From Coccinella septempunctata (taxonomy: Eukaryota > Arthropoda > Insecta > Coleoptera > Coccinellidae), in assembly GCF_907165205.1 (NCBI RefSeq), contig NC_058195.1:1674001-1738000 (forward strand): a stretch of DNA of 64,000 bases, in the 5' to 3' direction. Positions 1 to 12,900 of the stretch are shown here, in pieces (within the stretch, counting starts at the first letter, position 1; every line of letters begins with the position of its first letter). A program made the position numbers and the translations under genes. The notes under the pieces were generated by a model that ran no database searches, had not been told where the DNA came from, and worked only from the letters and a program-made list of their open reading frames with translations.

Positions 1-646
1 CGTCTCGTTTTCTCTTGATTTTTCCATCTATCTTGCTCAACTGTACATCGACATCGTCTTCTTGAATGTTACTCAGAGACTTGCTCGAACTAGCTGCACT
101 GCCAGGTCTGACGGAAGAAGTGGAGGTAGCGGATGTCTGAGGCACTACTGGTTCCCCAGACTCGTTGCTGTTATTCTGAAATAAACAAGATTTCGTCAAA
201 TTGTACTAGAGATTTGAACAACCTGGGTCATTCAATCGAATACTTACAGAACTAGTGGAAAATAAAAGGGCTCCATTTATAGGAACTAAATAAATCATAT
301 CTCCATGCCGAAGTCCGTGATATCTCACAGTACTGCTCTTACTACTTGTTATTTCATGTTTCTGATTCCGTTCTTTGTACAAAGCAAAAGCGAAACTGTT
401 CAGGTCGAATACATCATGCACTTTCTCATATAAATTAGAGGTAGTATCGCTCCCAGACACCTCCACCCTTTTAGTTCCTTCTGGAGATTGAATTCTTAGC
501 AGCTGAAAATTATATAAATAAAATCAACTTGTCATCATCAGATGTTGAGGTTAGGAAAACATTATAATATTCAGTTTCAATATTGAGTTGATATGTAGTG
601 AAAGTAAGGTATCGAGATGATTTACCATGATTTTGTCTCTTGACAT
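1..646 (-). CDS. Npl4: Npl4 (nuclear protein localization 4 homolog), N-terminal part
   Basis: Three exons are visible: 626-646 (MSRDKIM, start at 646), 248-502 and 1-175, the last running off the window. Junctions are canonical (GTAAA donor at 625, TTTTCAG acceptor before 502, GTAAGT donor at 247) and the frame is kept. The encoded start is the ubiquitin-like domain of NPL4, with the conserved stretches YEKVHDVF, SFAFALYKERNQK and GLRHGDMIYLVP. It is followed by a low-complexity Ser/Thr linker and then EDDVDVQLSKIDGKI, which leads into the NPL4 zinc-finger region. In known family members NPL4 pairs with UFD1 as the ubiquitin-binding adaptor of the p97/VCP unfoldase, in ERAD and protein extraction. 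Only the N-terminal third is present, so the MPN-like domain cannot be judged. Identification is from remembered family sequence. Confidence 0.9.
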
Positions 647-1153
647 TTCAGTATTTTCTCTTAAAATAATACAATATTCATGAATAGATTTCAGGACAAA
701 ACCAAAGTTTATTTGTCATAATTTTCATGTTCGCCAACCTTGACTTTGTTTGACAAATCACAGAACTTCACTTGGACGTTATTTTACTAAGAAGCGGTCT
801 CCAAATATTTTATAATCTTTGCAGCTCTATTTACTTATGTTTGTCTTACAATATCAGTCCTTTTTTTATTTCCACCAATCATTATTCTTACATTCGGATT
901 TTATTATTTAAGAGGATTGGAATTTAATGAAAAGCGAACGCAAGTGCACATTTGGTGAATTTTATTAAAAAATCCATAACCACAACAAATAACGTCGTAA
1001 TCTTACATTTCTTTCTCATATTTTTATTTTCAAATATGTAAGAACTGTTAAGTTCTTACAAATTCAAATTCTTGTGTTCCGCGAACCATCGAATTCTATT
1101 CTTATATCACAATCTTCAGGATAAATTTGATAAATATTTAACTCCATTTCAAA
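647..1153. other. Spacer between the Npl4 start and the hydrolase 3' end
   Basis: AT-rich. On the minus strand it holds the hydrolase 3' UTR and then the Npl4 promoter and 5' UTR. A minus-strand AATAAA lies at 961-966 (TTTATT on +), about 190 bases after the hydrolase stop, and is the likely polyadenylation signal. No further gene is seen. Confidence 0.5.
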
Positions 1154-2621
1154 TTAAGATTTTAAAAAATTGTAAATATGCTCCACGACACTTTCTGGGT
1201 TATTGAGATGTAGATGGTGGGTTCCTTCTACCCTAACTCTCGTCAACTGTGCGTTCTCGTCGATGGCCTTTAGAACTTGGTCGTATAATACTGGGTCAAA
1301 AGGATATCCTGGTATCGCCCTGATATTCAACACTTTGCACCTAGTTCTTGAAGCATACTCTAATACTTGGTCCCTTGTGAAAGATGCTAGGAGTGAAAAT
1401 TTCAACCGAGGATCTCGGGTTAGCCTATAACAATTTGGTTTTTCTTCGTCTGGCACCATGCCCCTCCTGAGCATAATCTCCGCGGATTTCCGAGTCAGGG
1501 AACCTTTATGAGCTTCAAAAACCAAATCAACCATTTCGTCATAGTCATATCTAGGTTGTTTCTTCGGATCGTAGTTTTCATATTTAAAAATAGTATCAAT
1601 GGCCTTCGCTTGCAAATTTTTCAGTATTTCCACGTGAAAAACAGTGGGCGAGGCTATATCTATTGAAATATATCTGTCTACTTCTTCCTCATAAATGGCG
1701 GCATATAGGAACGAGATGGCCCCTCCAAGAGAATGACCCATGAGAGTAATTTTTGTCCAGTTGAAAGTCTTGACTATTCGCCTGATGAAATGAACTCCAT
1801 CCCAAAATAAGTAATAGAACTGGCCAGGTGACAAATGAGAAGAGAATCCATGTCCGGGTAGATCAATACAAAACACAGAAAATCCTCGATCTCTCAACAT
1901 GGGAGCAAGGGTATCGAAAGTACCACTGTTATCTTGCCAACCATGTAAAGCTAATATTGGCTGCCTTAATTTGGGTCCCCACCATTTTCCTTCGAAATAA
2001 CAATCATAACATTACCAATGAGCCAAATTATGGGATATGAGAAAGTACATTGATATTTGGTGCATATATGTCCAAAACCATAACCTCATTTATTCCAAAT
2101 AAAAGAAGCCACAGATTACAGGTATCTTGTATCTATGAAAGAAGCGCATCCGCCATTTCTCTTACTAAAAAATGAATCCAGCTAAATTTCAAAACAAGTT
2201 TGAAAAATCTACTGATGAATAAGGAAAGCACGATGAATTTGTTTACTCCAATGAATTGGAACACTGGCAAATCAAGCTTCAGAATTAATAGCAGTAAATA
2301 TCCAATGTACAGTTACTTTCAACCAAAGATTGATATTGAAACCAAATTTGGAATACTAATGAACCAGTTCATTGAAAAGTTTTGTGCTCCTTTATGATAA
2401 ACAGATGAATAATCAAGAGGTTATTGGCCCAATTTAATGCTGAAGTGAATAACTCACCACTAATATGGCCCCATGGAACTGGGATTTTTACTTCTTCAAA
2501 ACTAGAATCAGAAACAGGCCTAGTTTTAGCTAAAAAAAAACACAAATTCAAAGCTGTATTAATCTTAATTTATAAGAACCAAACCTTGTTCTTGACCATT
2601 GGCTAGTGTGGTAGAGGCCAT
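1154..2621 (-). CDS. Alpha/beta-hydrolase, kraken / serine hydrolase-like (SERHL) family
   Basis: Three coding exons: 2585-2621 (start at 2621), 2458-2529 and 1154-1989, joined by phase-1 introns, giving 314 codons plus stop. The first intron has a GTTTGG donor and a T-rich acceptor; the second uses GTGAGT. Seen in the protein: VPWGHISG followed by KWWG, an HGW oxyanion motif at about residue 52, the nucleophile elbow GHSLGG with Ser at about 123, and a C-terminal THHLHL that supplies the catalytic His near residue 295. This order and length match kraken/SERHL hydrolases, linked in flies to detoxification or peroxisomal ester hydrolysis; the substrate is not known. There is no signal peptide. 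The next gene upstream, Atg18, is divergent and shares a spacer of about 1.1 kb. Confidence 0.85.
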
Positions 2622-3735
2622 TGCTCCCTAAAAAAGTCTAATGTGTGCAAATAGATATTTCACAAATATGTAGGAAATCGCCAAACAGATAGAGAGATAG
2701 TGATGTACTTGCTGTGCTCTTTATCAAGTTAATGTGTTGATAAGACAGCAGGAAAAACGATGGAAATACATTAATGTAAAAGTTGCAATGAAGTTGAGCT
2801 AATAACAAAATTTTATTTAGATAAGGATTAACCGTGAAATCATTTAACTATTCCAAATTATATACTCACCATAGAACACTTCGAAAAGAACCAACAGGAC
2901 TCACAAAGTCCAATGCATTAAATCTCAGAATAATTCATTACCCAGAAAAGTCTTGGCATAAAACAATTGTCAACAATTCCATGAATTAAACATTTCTCCC
3001 ATTTGAATGTTCTACGAGTAAAAAAAGTTCTTCACACTTTTAAAAACTCTAACTGCATTATTGTTAGGTTTGTTTGGAAAGCCCGAATCTGACAGACGAA
3101 AAAACTTACATCACGATTTCGTCACATGTTTCAGCCAAATTCGCGAACGGGTCATTTTTGTATCTCTTTTTATCTTCAAAAAGAAGGAGAGAGAAACAGA
3201 GGTCGCGCGGTTTAAAATTAATAAATTCGTTCAAGGATGAAATAATTATTTGTTGACCTTTAGAAATAATCATTTTCTAAACATTTGACAAGTCGCTCAT
3301 ATCCTGTTGAAATACAGGAGTCTGTAAAAAAAATTGGAAAATGACTTCTCCTTTTTATGACGTGCGTGAGCATTTTTATTGATCGTGAATATTATTTTTT
3401 CGAAACCGAATGAAGACAAATTTTTGAATCTGGGTGTCGCCACCTGGTAGTGGATGGATGTGGCTACAAGATAATCTTTATTCATTTTTGCTGTTTAACG
3501 ATATCGCCAATTATTTACGTGGGAGGCGCTCGTGGACATGCGTCGAGAGGATCAGCTGTTCAATGATACAAAATGGTGATGGTGTAAACGAAGTTCGTAG
3601 TGTTTAGAGCTAGTAGCAAGGTCGTTCTTTGTGTTAAAGTTTGAGAATTTTTGCGCAATACTACAGTAATTTTCACTGTAGTGCTATAATCTTTGATAAA
3701 TCTAGTGTTAAATTGAGAATCATTACGCCTAACCA
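2622..3735. promoter_or_regulatory. Shared intergenic region between the divergent hydrolase and Atg18 genes
   Basis: This 1.1-kb stretch holds both 5' ends. It is AT-rich with no TATA box at a convincing distance from either start and no recognised coding sequence. The less AT-rich part near 3520-3620 is the likeliest Atg18 transcription-start area. The precise starts are inferred, not seen. Confidence 0.35.
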
Positions 3736-6700
3736 ATGAGTAGCCAAGCTTCTTCCAATCCCTCTGATGATCAACCTGAACAAAAGAGGTTTTATGTGAA
3801 TTTCAATCAGGACAATACGTGAGTTAATTTTTGCGTTCTTTCACCTGAGTTTGTCACCAAAACAAGTGATTTTTCATCAACTATTTTGATGCTTCCTTTT
3901 TTGGATGTCTACTTTCGAAATTCAATCTTCCAAACAAAGGAAATCGTGTTCAATTTGAACTGTTTATATTCTTAAAATTGTTTCCGATTGATTTAAAAAA
4001 CCTTAGATACGAACTACCGAAAGAATTTCGGGTGTACTATTACGTTGTTTATTAAATGTGAAATTAATAAAAAATATCAACAAGTATGTTGACAAATATG
4101 ATACCCCTACCATGATGAATCGTGAGTGTACGACACAATCGACAGACGTAAACAAACTTGGCGAATCTAGTCGTGTGACCTCAGATTTACGTTATTTTTC
4201 GGGTGATAGTCAAGGTAGTCGCGAAAAATTTCACGAGGTCAATTTACAAAAATTTTGTTTAAAAAGAAAAGATGCGTTTTTCTTATATGGATACAATTTA
4301 TTGGCTTCTCACTTTTGTTGTGTGTAATTCCTAACGCCTAACTTCTGCCGAGTCTTTGTCTAGAACAGAATCTAAATATTTATTTTGCAAGCACCTATTG
4401 TTAGTGAAATGGATCCGTTACGTTTGCAAAAAATTCTATGTCGAAGATAATGAAGGTCAAGCTTTCTTTTATGAACAAAAACTAGGTAACTTTTGTGGCG
4501 GTCTGAACCTTTATTAGACCAGGTATTGAGTTATTTTTGAGGTACTAGGGTGGATAAATGGTCAGCTGTGTCCTTCTCAAAACTACCTGATTTTCGAAAA
4601 TATTCGACCCCTGAATGAATGTTCTCTCAAAGCGTCAAATTTCACACAAGGATTCATTTTTTCCATGGTCCTCCTTTCGTCTATTTCAAATGGAAGGTAG
4701 AAAATTAATTAACGGTCGAGTCCAAAATCCCAAACTTGTATTGCATTACAGATTTCAGATATCTGCAGATTTGCACAGAACGGTACCAAAAAAAAATTAA
4801 CAGATATGAATATGAACTGAACAGTTACTTACCTAACTATTACTGTAAAAGTCCGAAGAACCATCTCGAAAGTCACTTTTCAAACAACACACTATAATCA
4901 AAATCGTTAAACTCCCTTCTTTTCATTCGGGGTTGAAAAAGGGCATAATCCAGAACGATAACTTGGCCGTTTATATTGAAACCATAGACTTATAATACAT
5001 AATAATGAAGTTTAATCACATATGTATAATAATTCTATGATCGAAAACTACAGAGTACATAATAACTTGAAGCTACTCAATATGTTCATAGAGTATTATC
5101 AGCCTTCTAATTGACATATTTAACGGAATTTAAAACATATACAGAGTGATCCTGGTAAACTTTGTCCCGTTTCAGATCTCTGTGTATCGGAGACAAGAAC
5201 GATTGGAAGATTTTGGACATCAACGATGGGGAAGACGTACGTCCTAGTTACAAGGGGGCGACGGAAGAGGTTTACATTATCGAGAAACTGTTCGCCAGCA
5301 GCCTGGTAGCTGTGGTGACGGTGGACGCCCCTCGCATGCTGAAGGTGCGCCATTACAAGAGGGGCACGGAAATTTGCAACTACACCTATGCCAGTTCGAT
5401 CCTCAACGTTAAAATGAACAGGTAAACAGAGAGAGCTGAGATTTTTCGCTTAGTCCAACTCGGTAAAGTGAAGGCATATTTTAAGATGCCTTAACTGAAA
5501 ATGTTTTGCACCACAGAAACATCTATCCAACCTAGGTATCGTAAATGTTTGGCAACGGTGCTAAATTTATGACAGAAGAAGAATCTTAACCTAACATTTA
5601 ACTTGCAAGTTAAACATATTAAGTTTGTCTGTACTAATAATTTAATCAATTTTCGCAATGATTAATGTTGGTATGTTCGGTTTTCAAGAAAAAATTGATA
5701 GGGAAACCTTTTTCTGTGCACAACCTACCGATTTTCAATTTCTCAGGCAGAGGCTGTGCGTGGTGCTGCGAGACAGCTGTCACATCCACGACATCCACAC
5801 GATGACTGTGTTGCACACGATCGGGGAAACGCCCCCAAACAACAACGGTCTCTGTGATCTTAGCTGGGGCGACCCCAAGAGCCATCTATTGGCTTATCCC
5901 AGCTCGATAACGGCTGGTTACGTTCAGATCTTCGACACCAGTCATCTGGTAAGATTTGTCCCAGAATTGGTACGTTATTTTCTTCTTTTACAGCATCCCC
6001 CCGATAAAACAGTAGAAGATGGTCTCGACTATTAACCCCAGTATTCGACATGGTGAGGTAGAATCGCACAGGGCCAGTTCAGGCTTGAATTTGATACAAT
6101 TTTTGAGATCAAGACGCCCAATAGACAGTCAGTGAATTTTAACCTCAAAAAACTAAAATGTCATCTGTCATTGTCAATTGATACCTGTCTGTGAACCAAT
6201 AAATCTCCCTTTCTATGTTGGGACTGCTCAAAATTTTGGAGACTAGCTGTTGAATCCTTCAGCCTGGCGCCTGTGCGACTTGTCATTATTACTTTGTATT
6301 TAACATTAACTCAATTGATTCCATTTTAGGTCCAACGAGGTGCTCATTCCGAATCTTCATTTCAATTTAAATCATTCCAGTTTCATAACCGCTCATTTGG
6401 TTTCCTTCATTAGTTAATTGAACCTATTTAAACTTTACCGTTGTAAATGCAAGGTGTCTTCAAAGATGAGGATGTAGATCTCATGTTTCAACGGAAGTAG
6501 GTCAAATGAACCTTTTCTGTTCTCCTTACTGTACCAAATAAAGCCATCAGCACAATGTAGCAATTTTTCGCTGAATGACTTCTACATTCTATTGCATAAT
6601 CTTTGAAAAACGCCTTGAATTTCAATGTGACGTTCAACGATTTTTCATGCACATTGAGGTATACCCGATATTTTCATTTTCACATTATTCAACGAATTTT

Positions 6701-9700
6701 CTTTGGATTTAGGCGGAATCTAGTAGAACCCCCCACCCACAAAAAAACGGCATTATTTTTCCATTTGAATGTAAGATAAATATGGTCCTTTTAAACCCCG
6801 TTAAAATTTTTTTCATCAGTACCCAAAGAACACAAATCTAGACTACGATAGGAAAAATTAATGTCTGTTTCTTCATCCCATTTATGGCTCGAAGCATGTA
6901 GGATTAGGTAGGAGTTTTTTATTTTTTTTATTTCGTAGATAGGTTAGGTAGGAGTTTTTTTATTTAGTAGTTAGGTTTATCGTTTAGTTCAATCTAGTTT
7001 TTTTTTAAATTCATATCATAAGAATGTTACGATCTATGTAGATGGAATGTTATTAGTTGAATTATTTTAGTTTTGGTTCGTTATTTTCATAAGGTCTTGA
7101 ATATTTAATAAGGTCCGTTTAAACTTGTCGAATCCGTTGATAATCAGTTTTGTTGAAACTTTCAAATATCGTAGGTGGCAAGAATAACGATCAAGGCTCA
7201 CGAGAGCCCCCTGGTGGCTATGACGTTCAACCCCGAAGGAACCCTATTGGCGACAGCTTCCGTTAAAGGGACCCTTATTCGCATCCATAATGTGATGGAC
7301 GGCACTAGGGTGGTAGCCTTCAGGAGGGGACTTTCCCGGTGCGTCAACATCCACAGCTTGAGGTTCAGCACATGTGGCAGATACGTCGGTGCCAGCAGCA
7401 ACACCGAGACCGTACACATCTATAAACTGCCGGAAAAGATAGTCAAGGCGTAAGGAAAATGCTTCAAATTCTTCGCTACAAGAACCATTCATAGAAAAAG
7501 ATATTTATAGTTAGTCTATGTGCCGGTTGATGGACTTCTGTGCCCCGCTATGGTTTGTGTTTGACGGCAAGCACAGAACATGTCGGTCATAGACTTAACA
7601 TAGCACCACAGACGTTGCACGAATCTTTAAATTCTTGCCAGAAGTTGAAGATTTTGCGTCTTCTCTAAAAATTCCCGGTACTCTTTGACGGGTGCGTTTC
7701 CGTTTCAGAGCTACCGCCGGAACGTGGACGTCGTATTTCTCCTACTACCTCCCTACCAGGTTAGCTGACAGTTTGGATACGGAAAGAGACTTCGCCACTA
7801 CGCATCTCCCAGTTTCAGACATGAAAAAAGTTATCGGGATCAAGGAGTAAGTAAAGATCTAGGAGAGTAGGGAATGTTATGATAACCTCAAAACTAGAAT
7901 GACATTTGACGTATGACTTTTTGTGTTTTAAATAGGGTCGGCGGTTATCTACGTTTGTTGGTAGCCACAGAAGACGGCTTCCTGTTCATTTATAACATAG
8001 ATAAGGAGACCGGCATGGTGAGCCTGTCCAAAAAGATCAACCTCATCAACGATTCCCAACACCAAACGCCCAGTACATCTGATGGATCGTCTAATTTATC
8101 GACCTGTACAGGTCCCACTGAAGGTAGGATATGTATTAGTTATTTCGACATCTTCGTAATTTATTGGTGCATTATCTTGTGATTCTGAAGCTTGGCCCAA
8201 GGATTGAGCGACATTTCAGGCAAATTCGGTGATGAAGTTACAGCTCAGTCCCAACGCTAAGCGTCAGATTCAAATTTGGAGCAAATTGAAATATTCTTAA
8301 AAGTTATCACGAATAATGCAAGGTCTTGGTGATCGGTAATATTTATTTTTCAGGCATGAAGTTTGACGTTTTAGATTCACTCCTGTTGCATGAGTTTATT
8401 CATCAGGGGGGTTTTTTGCGCAATGAGAATGTAGAAAGATTGTTAACTTACCGATTCAATAAAAGTAGTATTTTCTTGAGACATCCGATTGCAACGTTTG
8501 GGCTTAGCTACTGCTACTAACTTGGTTGAGGTTGCTGTAGATCGCTATTTTTGCCTCGATTTCATTTATAGAGCCTTTTCAATGTACTCTGAAAGGATCG
8601 ACAAGGTAGTTATACTGACCTTACGTCAAGTGAATCTAAAATGTTCTCGACTGCGTTTAAAGATGGATCGTTGAAATCTGCACGGGCGTTTCGCAAAGAA
8701 CGACTGAAAGGTGTTTAAAATAAACTGAATCTTTTGTATTTGTGATTGAACCTACTGATTCTTTGCAAAATACCCGTCGCTCATTATCTTGAACCGTATT
8801 TTTATTTTGTTGTTTTCCGAGCAAGGCCCTACACTACTAGGTAGCTATGCAGGCATCGTCAAGGGCAACCCGCCAGGTCAAATGTCAGGTACAGTCAGTA
8901 AAACTACTACAGAACCCCTCTCATTAACATCCCGTCACCACTCATCATTCCAGCTATCATCTGGTTGAGGTTCTGTCTGTTCTGTCTTACCTGCTTACTG
9001 TATTAAACTAATATAGGCCAAATTTTACGAAAGATTCAAAATGAGGCAAAGAAGTTATTGAATAAGCAGTTTTCATTTGTACATTTTATGCTTAGGGTCG
9101 AAAAACCTTTGTTCATCTCATATTTTCTCTAAGGCGTTAGTATTGCCACCGGTTACTTCATTCTGTCATTAGATCATTCAATTTTTATCAATCTAGATGA
9201 CTAGGAAAGTATCACTTGGTATATTTTGTAATATTGTATTTAGTCTTTGGAAGTTGTAATTTCCTTATTAGATGCCGAGCTATTGTATTTTCTACATGAA
9301 ACGTGAAAAGACTGGAATATTCCTCTATTAACTATGAAAATTTCACTTTGCTTCTCATATTGCAGGCAGTGTTCTTCTTTTATGGTATTTCTTGCATGAT
9401 TTATTATCATCCGACTGAATGTTGTGAGATTACGATGCAAGAACAATGTCAAGGTATGGTTAAAACCACCAGTACCTCTTTGATGTTTAGCCGCTTCCAC
9501 AATAGAAGCGGCTAGCTAAACATCAAAGGAACATAATAACGTATTAGCACTTCTATACGTTTTTCAAGTGACTTATCCCTACGGATCATCCGAACTACCG
9601 AATCAGCTCTCTAATCTCGCACCATTCGATAACGACGCTTCATTCACCCATCACACTCACCGATAACTGGTTTCAGCTCCGGAATTTAGAATTCCTGATT

Positions 9701-9811
9701 CTTTCCACAGAATCCGACAAGATGAGGGTAGTCCTGGAGGCTACCGCAGTTCCCCCAAAAGACATCCATCTGAACTACGAACAGGAATATCCTCCCCTCG
9801 CGCAGGACTGA
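3736..9811 (+). CDS. Atg18a: Atg18 / WIPI2 autophagy beta-propeller protein
   Basis: Eight exons: 3736-3818, 5176-5421, 5747-5948, 7175-7449, 7709-7846, 7936-8123, 8826-8888 and 9711-9811. All introns are GT-AG and phases agree throughout, giving 431 residues. The protein opens with FYVNFNQDNTSLCIG, typical of WIPI N-termini, and has WD-like PROPPIN repeats. An FRRG motif lies at about residues 226-229, the L/FRRG signature that binds PI3P and PI(3,5)P2. The SNTETVHIYKL stretch follows, and the C-terminus is acidic and proline-rich (EYPPLAQD). Family role: recruited to PI3P on forming autophagosomes, where WIPI2-type members bring in the ATG16L complex. Exon 7 (GKGNPP-like, 63 nt) is small and could be skipped in frame. 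An AATAAA lies at 9952-9957. The choice of Atg18a over a paralogue is inference. Confidence 0.88.
7510..7602. repeat. Short imperfect inverted repeat in Atg18 intron 4
   Basis: AGTCTATG near 7513 is mirrored by CATAGACT near 7591, and TTCTGTG is mirrored by CACAGAA between them. This gives a nested hairpin of about 90 bp that resembles a tiny MITE. No coding content. The same CATAG and CACAGAA words recur elsewhere in the window, which suggests a dispersed family. Confidence 0.35.
9479..9527. repeat. Near-perfect hairpin in Atg18 intron 7
   Basis: A left arm of about 19 bp (9479-9497) ending CCGCTTC is mirrored by a right arm beginning GAAGCGG (9505-9527), with a 7-base loop. The right arm carries a 4-base extra stretch. 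Both outer ends read TTTGATG / CATCAAA. It lies 180 bases before the last exon. It may be a MITE remnant or an RNA hairpin. Confidence 0.6.
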
Positions 9812-9951
9812 GGCCCGATCCTGCAGGTGCGCCACCGCGATCGCCATATTGACTTTGAAGCGATGTGCGCGACAGTTATCTTGATACACGCGGCGGTGAG
9901 GCTGGTCGAGGATTTTGTGTTCTATGTCTTTGATTTCGACGGTCTGTCGTG

Positions 9952-9957
9952 AATAAA
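9952..9957 (+). terminator. Atg18 polyadenylation signal
   Basis: A canonical AATAAA 140 bases after the Atg18 stop codon. No other candidate lies closer. Confidence 0.6.
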
Positions 9958-12900
9958 TTTCTTGTACCAGTCTCCTTTTAGGTTTTTATATGGTCGGATG
10001 ACAGATGGCGCGAGTAACGCACGTCAAAATGGTTGACGTTTGACGTATTATGATTTCGCATTGACTTCTTGTTGTCTCCATTTTTTTTTGTAGGGATTCG
10101 GATGAAGGAATTCATATTATTTCTTCGACGTCCCAGAAAATATTGTTCCCTAGATTATGTGTCATAGAGGTCACATACATACAAAATGTTTGAAGTATGG
10201 GTACTCTCATTACAGCGAATTGGTAGGTACATAGCCATATGTACATGAAAAACTACTTTTTTTCTTTTGATTATTTTGCAAGGTTCCAATAGGTATATTC
10301 ACCTATTGATGACAATACTCGCGTCATATGTCCCAATTGAAACATTGTTTAGTTCAATTTATCTCAGATTCATAGTTTTAAAACGAAATGACAAAAATCA
10401 AAAATAGATAATTTCTTTCATATATATTTGATATAGTAATCGCAAAAAATTTGTTTGACAGTTGTTCAAAAACAACGCGAATAATATAAAAAAAAGAAAT
10501 AATTTTTATATATCGAACAAAAAAAAAAGATTTTTTCCAATTGATCATATCAAATATTCCGTAGGTAATAGAACTAGAATAGTTTATTTTTGGTACAAAA
10601 GAGTTGAGATTGAAGAAAACTAACGCCTGGCAGCAGGCAACATTTTATATTTGTTTGATCTTTTGCTAGTCGGTCGCTAAATTGATGAGTTTTTTAACTT
10701 TTTCTTTTATTAATTTTCTTTTCATAATTTATTCCGTAGTTGATTGATAGGTTGATGTATAATATAAATCTTTTATTGAAATTCAAGGAATTCATTCTTG
10801 CGTTTTCTGGCCATTCAGTTAACCCAATAATGAAATAAAAATTTTTAAGTTGGGATGTGTAGGTCTCTGTTATAGCCATGTACATAAAAAAGAAAAAGCA
10901 ACCGTGTATGTTTCTGAATGTGCTAAATATTTTGTATATTTTTTACAGTAAGCTTAATGCACATTTGTGAAATCTTATGATAGTTCAAAGTGAACAGATC
11001 TGTCGATGGAGATTTTTTTGTCATGTGATTTGTGCATTGTTCCATACTCGTTTGGTGGATTTTAATCAGTTGTCGATGAACGATGCCATGTTTTGCGCAC
11101 ATTGTGCTAATTGTAAATATATACATATTATCAAATTTTAAAAAAACGCAATGTTGTTAGGTTATACTTGAAAATAGGTAATGTGAGAATTTTTGATGCA
11201 AAGTATCCACTGCATATTTTGTACTTGTTCATATGTTCTGATGCAGGGACTAAATAAAAAAGAAGAAATGATCTATTTTGTTTGATTTCTTATGAATAAC
11301 TCCTTCGGGGTCACAGAGAACGCTCTTCAAACGACTGGTCGTTTTTCCAAACATGTTCCTGTTCGATGACGGGAGCTTAGTGCCATTTGCAACATCAGCT
11401 GCAAGAATGGACCATTTTGACAGAATATTCTGAACATTCATCAAGCTTTTGTGTCTATGGTCCTCTGCTGTCTCGAATTTCTGTGTCACAATCATAGACC
11501 CAATAAAATATTTGAATATTTCAAGTCTATGGCCTCAATTCACCTAGTTTTTGGTGCTTTTCACCATGGTTTTCTGGTCTTCTCCAATATATGCGCTTCT
11601 CCATCCATCTATACCGATATTTTCGAGTTTAAATGCGTGAAATCAACCTTCACAGCGTTTTTCGCTGAGAACAATCGTCGAAATTCCCATAATCCATATT
11701 TAATGAGCTTCGGAAACATTGAAACTTCAAACCGCCTTCGGCCATGACCAAAATGATTCGGAACAATCGCGAAAATCGAATTGACAGCTCAATCTGTCAA
11801 ATTCGGGCGACTGCTCCCGTGCGACTCGACGCCTCGTTGACTAACAACAAATTTAATTCGTCCTCATTAGGACCAATTAGTGGAATGTCATAGAAATCCG
11901 TCAGATCGGATGCGGGTGAGATGTCCTAGAAAGCTCAACATACGCACCGTCAGATTCCGGGGGTAGCGCTGTTGCCGGATGTGCCAGAAAACTCTTAAAT
12001 CGAGGGATTCATTTGAAAAAGGGCGATTCATGAATCTTCTTTATGCTACCGAGTGAAAACTCCCTATTAATAAAATCGAAGGTGAAAATTCTGGTTTTCA
12101 GTTGAACATACGTATATTCAACGTTCTAGATCCACTATGCCTCTTGGTCCATGCTGCCTCATTTCATCAAATTAAAAACATACTACTAGAATTATTTGAA
12201 GGGTAAACATTCAATCAGTTCACCGCAAATCTGTATATTTTCCGAGGGAAAAGTCCCCGCTCGATCCGGCAACGTGGCGGGGGATTCCGTTACCGCGTTC
12301 TCAGGTGCAAACGATGGCTCTTCTCAACATTCACTTGTTTTTATAGTACGACAAGAAGACACACGGTGATTTCTATGACGTAGCATTGGTGTCCATAAAA
12401 TTCTTGTTTTTTCCACATATGCGCTGCGTGCATAGGTGCATTTGGTCCAGCGGCGTCAAAAGGTAAGTTAATTGATTAGAGATCAAGGTCAGAACGCCTG
12501 TAACCTCTTTTTTCTTTCGGTAAGGCGAACAAGAAGTTTTTATGTTGAATTTTCGTAGAATACTTCCATTTGAACTATCAATTTTCTATGTTTTTGAATA
12601 TCTATGCATATCATAGAGTATTATATTCCTAAAAAATTTGCACGATATCCGATCCTATCATATTTTAGCGGAGATTAAATCGGAATTATCACTCGATATA
12701 CGTATAAATTACATATTTAGTTCATATTGTTGCATCCTTATGATTCATATTATTTCTTTTCTTTTTCATATAACTTTGATTCTTATTTTCCTGCAATAAT
12801 TCAATGAATCGTTGAAATATTACTTTAAATAATAAGTGTTTTGCTTATGTAAGTGGGGAATTCCTTATAATTTTAAATCTCATAAACATAATTAAAATTC

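Noticed and set aside
11250..11747. Overlapping open frames on both strands with a faint resemblance to mariner-type transposase (LCDPEGVIHKK)
   Set aside because: Too short and too weak; no DDD/E catalytic pattern or terminal repeats visible.
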